Assembly: GCF_040358255.1 (NCBI RefSeq)
Contig: NZ_CP132938.1
Coordinates: forward strand, 186,001 to 250,000
Source: Tunturibacter gelidoferens
GTDB taxonomy: Bacteria > Acidobacteriota > Terriglobia > Terriglobales > Acidobacteriaceae
Direction of reading: 5' to 3'
Length of the DNA stretch: 64,000 bases
Positions 57,630 through 64,000 of the stretch are shown piece by piece. The notes below the pieces were generated by a model. The model was not told the origin of the DNA. It was given only the letters and a program-made list of their open reading frames with translations, and made no database searches. The translations under genes and the position numbers were made by a program. The stretch's first letter is position 1. Each line of letters opens with the position of its first letter.

Positions 57630-58135
57630 CAGCCCCTCTCCGCCCAGTGCGAAGAGCTCGCCCGCCTCTTCCACACCTCCGACGACTTCCTCTTCCTCGG
57701 CCGCGGCATCCACTACCCCATCGCCCTCGAAGGCGCACTCAAGCTCAAGGAGATCTCCTACATCCACGCCGAGGCTACCCCGCCGGCGAGATGAAGCACG
57801 GCCCCAACGCCCTCATCGACGAATCCCTCCCCGTAGTCTGCATCGCCACCAAGGACCCCAACGATCCCTCCAGCGTCCTCAAGTACGAAAAAACCCTCAG
57901 CAACATACAAGAGGTCACCGCCCGCTCTGGCCGCGTCATCGCCATCGCCATCGAAGGCGACACCGAGATCAGCCAGCTCGTCGAGCAGACCATCTACATC
58001 CCCCAGGCCCCCGAACTACTCCTACCCATCCTCGAAGTAGTCCCCCTCCAACTCCTCGCCTACCACATAGCCGTCCGCCGAGGCTGCGACGTAGACCAAC
58101 CAAGAAACTTAGCAAAGAGCGTTACGGTGGAATAA
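57630..58135 (+). pseudogene. glmS: GlmS C-terminal fragment (second SIS domain), frameshifted
   Basis: [20 protein letters not shown], then [20 protein letters not shown], then EATP. One base is missing at about 57780, and the next frame gives [20 protein letters not shown] through [19 protein letters not shown]. This is the last ~165 of about 610 residues of glucosamine-6-phosphate synthase, including the conserved [13 protein letters not shown] end. Codon use is core-like (C-ending). It lacks the glutaminase domain and must be a duplicated relic; the working glmS should lie elsewhere. Confidence 0.88.
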
Positions 58136-58137
58136 CG

Positions 58138-59905
58138 TTACTTGAACTTCGCTAGGGACTGTATCAAGTCATTGACTGAACCTAGTATTTTGGTGAGACC
58201 TTTTGACGCATCGGCAACCTCATCGGCGGCTGCCTTGGTCTCCTTGGTCCCAAATATTTGTTGAGTAGGTGATGTGAAGACTTTGTCAATTGAAGCAATT
58301 ACAAGTCTGAATATTTTGCAGCTTCAGCGGGATCACCTTTGTCGATCATCTTCTCAACAAGTTCTCTGTAAGGCTCCAATGAGATCGAATATTTCCCTTG
58401 AATGCGTACTCTTCTTCGAGCTTTCGCTCTTTCGAATATTCAGTGCTGCAAAAGTGAATCGCATAGACAAGCGGAAACGATATTGAAAGCTTCAGATAAA
58501 AAGCAGCATCATAAGTCGGATGCGCTACAAACAAATAAATAATGAATGCTACGGCAAGGACAAACGAGAAAATTACGAAACCAAACAAGGCATTTCGCCA
58601 CAAATTCTTACCTTCAGCAATGGCCATTTGTCTAGTTTGAAATGCATGAAATAACTGGAAATTTGTCGCAAGACGGATTTTTTCACGAATGACATCCTCT
58701 AGCTTAATGAGCTCGTCAAATCGCTCTTTGGTCTTTAGCTCGTTTTCACCTAAGAGTAAATTGGATTTTGCGGTCGCCGCTTCGAAGCTTTTGCGAAACT
58801 CATCTTTAATTTCGGTAGCTTCGGCTATAAAATCTTCACTTGTTTTTTTTAGACTTGTTGTAGCCTTAAGCTCTCTTGCCGCTTCAGCCGTATCTAGCTT
58901 CAGAATAAGTGCCGTACTCTCTATTCCGAATTGTTCGACAGAAGCTTTTAGCGTGGAACCCACTATCGTCGTTAGATTAGTTGTGGCATCTGTAGCCGCC
59001 GCTTGGAGTCTAGCTATTTCAGTTTGAGACTTTTGATCTAGCGCCTTGTATTCAGCTTGCTGAAGCGTTTGCAAGTCTCCAATTTGAGTTTCTGTCAGCT
59101 GTCGAAACTCTGACAAGCTCTTGACGAGGATTCCCGAGTCCGCCTTCGACTTTTCTAAGTCGACTAGTATCGATTCGGCCTTTATTTTTTGCGAGTCCAA
59201 TTCCGCCGAAGAAGTCCGGGAAGAGGCTACAGACTGTGCAATACTCTTCTCTTCTTCCTGAACAAGAGCGAGACTGGCGTTTACCCTCTGTTCGGCATCT
59301 TTAACTGCCGCAGTTCGCTGGCTTATTTCGGTGGCACTTTTGTTTATTTCCTCAATGAAGGAATTAGTCTTCTTGAACCCATCGTCGATTTGCTCTATGA
59401 CGCGATTCGCGCTTTCCTCTTTTGCTTGAAGATTTGTCGCTCTCTGGGTCAGATCTCGCAAAGTCGTCTCAAGCGTCTTCAGTTGATTCTGTTTTTTATG
59501 AAACCCCAGAATTTCGCCCGACATGTTTTGCAGGTTCGAATGCCAAATTGTTGCAGTTAGATCATCTACCGCAGATTCGAGCGTTACGATGGAGTCGATA
59601 CCATTCGTAAGCTGATTCAGCTGTGAAGAAATTTTCTTCGCATCAGAGATCAATTGATTTTGAATTTTGAGGGGAAGCTGCGGGAGTGCAGAGTCTTCGA
59701 TCGCGGCGATCAGAAGATCACGGTTCCTGCTCAGATTAATTAACGTCTCTTCAAAAGGTATCGTGCCTCTATTAAATGAGAACTGAAGCTCGGTTGCCTT
59801 CTTTTTTGCGGCGGTTTGAGCTTCGTCAGAAAATGTTTGGATGGTCTCCCAAAGCACGGTTGAATTGTCACGCTTCTGCTCATCTGGAGAAGATTGCTCT
59901 GCCAT
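58138..59905 (-). pseudogene. Coiled-coil membrane protein of unknown function, C-terminal frameshifts
   Basis: ATG 59905 with GGAGAG 5 bases upstream gives 519 residues. Long charged coiled coil at about 90-420 (IEQIDDGFKKTNSFIEEINK, LQTLQQAEYKALDQKSQTEI), then two membrane segments at about 440-495 (ALFGFVIFSFVLAVAFIIYL and FYLKLSISFPLVYAIHF). The frame ends at 58346, but neighbouring frames continue naturally: YSISLEPYRELVEKMIDKGD, then IASIDKVFTSPTQQIFGTKE and GLTKILGSVNDLIQSLAKFK to TAA 58138-58140, needing two shifts (about 58393 and 58318). AT-richer than its neighbours. No enzyme motif. Confidence 0.6.
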
Positions 59906-60021
59906 GTTCTCTCCGTTTCCCTATTTGTGGATAGCAGCAATACTACACCTCACCGGAGACAATCTTGTCTAGTTCACGGGAGTTTGGGCGGGTCGCCAAT
60001 ACACAAACCAACCACAATCTT

Positions 60022-60064
60022 GGGTGCCCCATTCATGCAGTCTCACCGCATGAGTGGGGCACCC
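60022..60064. repeat. Palindrome R3 (17-bp hairpin)
   Basis: GGGTGCCCCATTCATGC (60022-60038) pairs with GCATGAGTGGGGCACCC (60048-60064), 16 of 17 positions, loop of 9. A half copy lies at about 61813-61834. It overlaps the last codons and stop (60043-60045) of the gene read from 60717, and may act as its terminator. Confidence 0.75.
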
Positions 60065-60717
60065 ACATTAGCGTCAGTGACTGTTCCACTTTCATTCAAA
60101 TCGTTTGCTACAGCTGCTAAATGCTCTTCAAGATCGATCTTTTCGTCATGCTCAACAAAACTGTTTCCGCTCACCGTATCCAAAAATTGGAAATTTTTGA
60201 TGGGGAGTTTTAGCCCCTTTCTCTTAGAGGCTTTGCTGAGGGCTTGAAGAATTAGACGCACGGCGGATTCCGATCTCGGTTTTTTACACAGTCCAAGTTT
60301 CAGCATGGTGACATGCTTCTCCGACTCGAAAAAGAGATCTGGTTGAATATTAACTGCGACATCCTTCGACACTTGGAATTGCATTCTGGGGGCAGGAAAT
60401 ATCTTAATTTCTTTGCTTCCAAATTTTGAATGAAAAGCCCTGAAGACCCGAACGTTGCTTTCTTTACGTGAGTCGTTCGCCTGATCGGTCCAAGTAGGTC
60501 TGCTGCTACACACTGCGGCGATCGCGGCGACCTTTTGTTCCGCCGTACCATCCGGACAAAGGGTTCTCTTTATCACTTGCAGTGCTGGTGTGTAGTAAGT
60601 GGATCTCCCTTTTGCCTCGCCACTCTTTGCTCTCTTGTATCGCAGCACGATCAAATCGCGCGTTTTAGACGAATCAGCCTCAACGAAATCTAAGAAGCAA
60701 TTCAATGAACAAACCAT
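60043..60717 (-). CDS. Hypothetical protein, possible partner of the coiled-coil protein
   Basis: 224 residues from ATG 60717 (AGGAG 11 bases upstream; a TTG three codons earlier is less likely). Soluble, basic N-terminal half (KTRDLIVLRYKRAKSGEAKG), a middle with IKIFPAPRMQFQVSKDVAVN and NIQPDLFFESEKHVTMLKLG, which recalls nuclease-like core strands but lacks a clear D-ExK motif. The last eight codons come from palindrome R3, so the native C-terminus may have been longer. It lies 138 bases upstream of and co-oriented with the coiled-coil gene. Confidence 0.5.
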   Translation of the reverse strand: MVCSLNCFLDFVEADSSKTRDLIVLRYKRAKSGEAKGRSTYYTPALQVIKRTLCPDGTAEQKVAAIAAVCSSRPTWTDQANDSRKESNVRVFRAFHSKFGSKEIKIFPAPRMQFQVSKDVAVNIQPDLFFESEKHVTMLKLGLCKKPRSESAVRLILQALSKASKRKGLKLPIKNFQFLDTVSGNSFVEHDEKIDLEEHLAAVANDLNESGTVTDANVGAPLMR

Positions 60718-61112
60718 AATTCGCAAACTCCTTTCGGTAATCGACCAAGACGATTGACAACCGGCATGAGTCTGCTCAAAGATGCAGTAGGCAGACCATA
60801 ACGGTCAGCGGAGGCATGAGTCGCCGGCTTTCCAAGGGCGTGGGCGACTCGTGCCTTATTCATTGGGGCGAAGAATAAACAAAGATCTATGCTCCACGGT
60901 GCATCTTCTCTCAGCGCTAGTCAAGAGGTCGAAATGCGTAATTGGGTAAAAAATACTCATATTTCTGTCTTTCGACTAATGAGTTACCAAAGAGTGGCAT
61001 TTTGTTACTCATCTAGATAGCAATACTCTGCAGATTCTGCCGACCCGGAAAATCAGTAAATGATCTTCGCCAGCGCATCTAACCACCTCTGTACTCCTAA
61101 AGGTGGGTCCAC
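60718..61112. other. Intergenic region with hairpin
   Basis: No gene. GGCATGAGTCGCC (60813-60825) pairs with GGCGACTCGTGCC (60843-60855) at 12 of 13 positions. AT-rich DNA at 60930-61030 probably holds the promoter of the minus-strand gene at 60717 or of the HAD gene. Confidence 0.5.
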
Positions 61113-61784
61113 ATGGTAGAAGCCGTCCTATCCGACATCGACGGAACCCTCGTCGAAAGCAACTGGCTCCACGCCGCCGCATGGAGAGACGCCTTCACCG
61201 TCATCGACATCCCCCTCGACATCGAAACCCTCCGCAAACAGATCGGCAAAGGCGGCGACCAGCTCATCCCCGTCTTCGTCCCCTGGTGGAAACGCCCCAT
61301 GGTCGAGGAGCCCCTCAAAACCTACCGCAGCTTCCTCTTCCATCAGGACTACTTCCACCAGGTCACACCCTTCCCCCACGTCCGCGACCTCTTCCTCCGC
61401 TTCAAACAGGCCGGAATCCGCACCGCCCTCGCCTCCTCCTCTGCCAAAGCCGACCTCGACACCTACATGAAGATCGCCAACATCTCCGACCTCGTCGACG
61501 AGACCACCTCAGCCGACGACGCCGAACGCTCCAAGCCCCACCCCGACATCTTCTCCGCCACCCTCCACAAGCTCCACGCCAAACCCACCAGCGTCCTCGC
61601 CCTCGGCGACACCCCCTACGACGCCGAGTCCGCCGGCAAAGCAGGCATCCGCACCATCGGTGTCACCACCGGCGGCTGGTCCCGCCAGGAACTCCTCGAC
61701 GCCGGTTGCATCGAGGTCTACCAGGACGTAGCCGAACTCCTCGAACGCTTCGACCAAAGCGCCCTCATCCACTATGGCCGGTAG
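61113..61784 (+). CDS. HAD-superfamily phosphatase (phosphoglycolate/beta-phosphoglucomutase-like)
   Basis: 223 residues; AGGTGG lies about 8 bases before ATG 61113. Motif I LSDIDGTLVES (nucleophile Asp8, acid Asp10), helical cap at 18-85, motif II ALASSSAKAD, Lys in RSKPHPDIF, motif IV LALGDTPYDAESAGKAG. It hydrolyses a phosphate ester in the cytoplasm; the substrate is unknown. Strong C-ending codon use and no damage, so it looks like core genome. Long frames also exist antisense and in +2 but are composition artefacts. Confidence 0.9.
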   Translation: MVEAVLSDIDGTLVESNWLHAAAWRDAFTVIDIPLDIETLRKQIGKGGDQLIPVFVPWWKRPMVEEPLKTYRSFLFHQDYFHQVTPFPHVRDLFLRFKQAGIRTALASSSAKADLDTYMKIANISDLVDETTSADDAERSKPHPDIFSATLHKLHAKPTSVLALGDTPYDAESAGKAGIRTIGVTTGGWSRQELLDAGCIEVYQDVAELLERFDQSALIHYGR

Positions 61785-61867
61785 CCCATACATAAGACAA
61801 ACCCCAAACCTTGGGTGCCCATTCACGCAGTCTCGGAAGCTTCCCAATATTCTCTCAAGCCGACAAG

Positions 61868-62049
61868 TTTGGAGAATTTTCCCTCGAAGGCAATATGACG
61901 AAAAGCGTCAGCCTCTCTGGAGAGAGGGCTCGGCGAAAGAAAAGCTCATTTTGTGGGGATTTTTGCGAGTCTCTGCCACAGTTATGCGTTACTCCGAGAA
62001 CGGGCAGACAAAATGGCGGAAGAGGAGGGATTCGAACCCCCGATACCCT
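61868..62049. repeat. Divergent direct repeat R4, copy b, at tRNA-Ser 3' flank
   Basis: Partner of 39543-39725. It covers the 3' flank of tRNA-Ser and about 36 bases of the tRNA 3' part. Confidence 0.65.
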
Positions 62050-62103
62050 TTCAGGTACGCCAGTTTTCAAGACTGGAGCCATCAACCACTCGGCCACTCT
62101 TCC
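62014..62103 (-). tRNA. tRNA-Ser(UGA)
   Basis: On the minus strand the acceptor GGAAGAG pairs with CTCTTCC, the anticodon loop reads CTTGAAA with anticodon TGA, a long variable arm is present, and TTCGAAT gives the T loop. The 3' CCA is encoded (62014-62016). Class II length fits serine. Confidence 0.95.
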
Positions 62104-62201
62104 CTGTCTGAAGTTTAGTACGCTGCTGCCTATTGCGCAAAAAACGTTGGCCGCCTCCGCCCCAACACGTTGTAACCAAAGGGCGGATTCATCTGCGATC
62201 T

Positions 62202-63938
62202 ATGGAATCTATACTCGTTGATAGCCGCGGACAATGCATGAAGCATAGCGTAGTACAAGAAAGTGACAGCCGACACTTGCCGAACCCAATCTACGATCAT
62301 GAACCGGAATCGTCCTCGTCCTTGACTCATGATGGCTCGTCGCATAAAGAGTCAGAGGCCAGGTCTGTATTGTCGGAGCGCGCGCTTGTGTGGCTACTGG
62401 GGATTTATGGCGCAATTGGGTTGAGTCTTCTGGCGATTGTGCCAAAGTATTTTCTTCCCGCAGAAGATGCAATGATCTTATTTGCCTACAGCAGAAACCT
62501 CGTAGTGCATGGGGCTATTATTTTTTTTGCAGGCGGACCCCGCGTAGAGGGCGCGACGGATTTTGCGTGGATGGCGCTGGTGGCCGGGGCGATGCGTGTT
62601 GGCCTCGATCCGTCCTGGTTCTCAGCGATGGTCAATGTGGGATCGCTGTTGGGGCTGGCGTTTGCGTTGCTGCGGCTTGCGCGGGTTCACATCTCAACGC
62701 TTCGTTTGCTCGCTATCGCGGGATCGGCTGCGCTGTTTCCGCAGATCTTTGCCGCGGCATCAGGGTTCGCAGTTCTTCCGGATGCACTGCTGCTTGCGAC
62801 GGTAACTCTGCTTGTGATCGAAAAACGTGTGGTCCGGGCCTCGCTTACCGCGCTTGGGCTCTGTCTCTTCAGGCCCGATGGTGTGGTGTTTGTGCTGCCT
62901 CTGCTGACTTATGCGATGGTCTCTTCGGAGGACAGGAGGGGTACGCTGGGGAGGGTGGCGGCATTTTTTCTGTTGCCGGGGCTGGTGTATTTCACCTGGA
63001 GAGTGCATTACTTCGGTGAACTTTTTCCGCTGCCGTTCCTGGTCAAGTCGGATGCTCGGCGCGTGCTAGGGCTGGTGGTCGCTCATTCGCTGCAGGAGAG
63101 TTTCAAGTATTTGCTGTTCGACGCAGCGGTGCTGATACCAATGGTTTTGCTTCGCGGATTGCAACCGCGGTTTCTGTTTGTGAGTTTGATCGCGGCGCCT
63201 ACGGCGTTCTACTGGATGATGCGTCTCGATCAGAATATCGGCGACCGCTTCTTCTATTATCTGCCGCTAGCTGCGGCTGTTCTGCTGGCGGTCAACTGGA
63301 AGCAGACGCCACTCTCGTCGCGTAGGGCTGTGTTGCGTATCAGCTTCGGGGCTTGGCTCCTTTTGATTGCGATGCCGTTCTATCGCGAGCTTCGTACCTT
63401 TCGAGATATGCAATTCAACGAGGCGAAGGACATTGCGCAGGAACTGAGTGCGATGCAGGAACACGCCACCATGATCACAACGGAGACTGGCTTTCTGCCC
63501 TATTATTCCGGGTGGACGACATACGATCCGTGGGGTTTGAACACTCCGGAGTTCGCCCATCGCTTTATACAACCTACGGATGTGGAGCGTCTGCATGCGG
63601 ATGTGATCGTTGTCCATCCCGATCAGCCGGAGAGATGCCTGATCCAACCCGGATGGCAGATGCAGTACGGAAGTAGGACGTGGCCAAATCTGACTCGGAA
63701 CCTGGTAATTGGCGCGGACCCATCGCGGTATGAATTGTGGCTGGTCTCATACGGCTCGGAGTTCTATCGGCTGCGGAAAGGTTGGCGTTACGGTGAGGGC
63801 GATCGCGAGTGCTGGTTTTTGCTGAGGGATTCACCGCGCTACTCCGGCATCGCGGAGGCGCTTGCCCGACACAATGGCGTTGGTCCGCCGGAGTCGATTG
63901 GTCTCGAGCAGGAGCACGGGCTGCGCGCTGCCCGGTAA
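62202..63938 (+). CDS. Large multi-pass membrane protein, glycosyltransferase-like
   Basis: 578 residues from ATG 62202; the frame opens at 62133, and ATG 62238 is also possible. A hydrophilic N-terminus of about 45 residues is followed by about ten membrane segments. The first loop LPAEDAMILFAYSRNLVVHG has an acidic pair like the catalytic Asp-Glu loop of GT-C enzymes, followed by GGPRVEGATDFAWMAL, as in arabinofuranosyl- or mannosyltransferase-like proteins. The C-terminal 170 residues are soluble (DPWGLNTPEFAHRFIQPTDV). It probably transfers a sugar from a lipid carrier in the periplasm. Intact; the stop is 62 bases before the window end. Confidence 0.75.
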   Translation: MESILVDSRGQCMKHSVVQESDSRHLPNPIYDHEPESSSSLTHDGSSHKESEARSVLSERALVWLLGIYGAIGLSLLAIVPKYFLPAEDAMILFAYSRNLVVHGAIIFFAGGPRVEGATDFAWMALVAGAMRVGLDPSWFSAMVNVGSLLGLAFALLRLARVHISTLRLLAIAGSAALFPQIFAAASGFAVLPDALLLATVTLLVIEKRVVRASLTALGLCLFRPDGVVFVLPLLTYAMVSSEDRRGTLGRVAAFFLLPGLVYFTWRVHYFGELFPLPFLVKSDARRVLGLVVAHSLQESFKYLLFDAAVLIPMVLLRGLQPRFLFVSLIAAPTAFYWMMRLDQNIGDRFFYYLPLAAAVLLAVNWKQTPLSSRRAVLRISFGAWLLLIAMPFYRELRTFRDMQFNEAKDIAQELSAMQEHATMITTETGFLPYYSGWTTYDPWGLNTPEFAHRFIQPTDVERLHADVIVVHPDQPERCLIQPGWQMQYGSRTWPNLTRNLVIGADPSRYELWLVSYGSEFYRLRKGWRYGEGDRECWFLLRDSPRYSGIAEALARHNGVGPPESIGLEQEHGLRAAR

Positions 63939-64000
63939 TTGCTGCTACGAGAGCGAGCGTGCTCTCTTTTGGCACCGACCGCAATACGCCGAAGGGGACG

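Noticed and set aside
58346..60717. Calling the coiled-coil gene and its partner a known defence system (for example Zorya or Wadjet)
   Set aside because: No ATPase, nuclease or motor motif of those systems is present; coiled coil plus membrane segments alone are not diagnostic.
61103..61795. 230-codon Arg/Pro/His-rich frame overlapping the HAD gene
   Set aside because: Low-complexity composition in the +2 frame of a gene with intact HAD motifs.
61811..62221. 136-codon frame across the tRNA-Ser
   Set aside because: Its text GGIRTPDTLSGTPVFKTGAI is the well-known spurious translation of a tRNA-Ser complement.
1..64000. CRISPR array
   Set aside because: No set of identical direct repeats with regular spacing was seen; the repeats found are dispersed and palindromic.

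Overview
The window looks like accessory chromosome from a soil Acidobacteriota (class Terriglobia, Granulicella/Edaphobacter/Terriglobus-like). This is inferred from family content: a TIGR03435-type protein remnant, NHL-repeat and S53 peptidase proteins with Ig-like/MBG-like tails, a lipid-linked-sugar glycosyltransferase with a paralogous fragment, an ImuA-ImuB-DnaE2 cassette and C-ending codons in the few core-like genes. No CRISPR array or rRNA is visible; the only RNA gene is tRNA-Ser(UGA) at 62.0 kb on the minus strand.

Layout. 1-18 kb: a decayed YD/RHS-like gene, an AraC regulator, a secreted sedolisin (S53), a ParB-like remnant, a GNAT acetyltransferase, a GT39-like membrane protein, a large NHL-repeat protein, a TIGR03435 remnant and a frameshifted lipoprotein hydrolase. 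These are separated by six copies of a palindromic repeat (R1). 18.4-28 kb: a resolvase stump, a frameshifted GH18 chitinase between inverted copies of a second repeat (R2), an intact patatin-like lipase, a broken IS110 element, a run of small secreted/membrane proteins (mostly frameshifted), and integrase and outer-membrane remnants. 28.2-33.3 kb: an intact efflux operon with the gene set of E. coli ytcA-mdtNOP. 33.7-39.1 kb: a cupin gene cut by an IS3-family element that is itself interrupted by a complete IS110-family element; then a polymorphic-toxin tail with its immunity gene, the end of a MobF-type relaxase/helicase and an acyltransferase-3 remnant. 40-45 kb: three intact metabolic genes (lactate-monooxygenase-like, YtcJ-like amidohydrolase, methyltransferase), each separated by a third repeat (R5). 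45-46.4 kb: a mosaic of three gene fragments. 46.7-52.8 kb: LysR regulator, lipocalin-like protein, an unrecognised protein with an effector-associated-like C-terminus, DUF2127 protein and a frameshifted TolB/TPR protein. 52.9-57.4 kb: imuA-imuB-dnaE2 with imuA intact, imuB frameshifted and dnaE2 carrying an in-frame amber codon and lacking its 3' third. 57.6-64 kb: a glmS fragment, an AT-richer two-gene module of unknown function, a HAD phosphatase, tRNA-Ser and a large membrane protein.

Functionally the intact genes point to polymer degradation and secretion (S53 peptidase, patatin), drug or toxic-compound efflux and miscellaneous catabolism. The dominant feature is decay: four in-frame stops (all explainable as C:G to T:A transitions where the ancestral residue is clear) and at least sixteen single-position frameshifts beside many long intact genes. 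Real decay of laterally acquired DNA fits best, but single-base assembly errors cannot be excluded for the frameshifts. A 183-bp segment including the tRNA-Ser 3' end is duplicated 22.3 kb away, which suggests an old tRNA-targeted integration.
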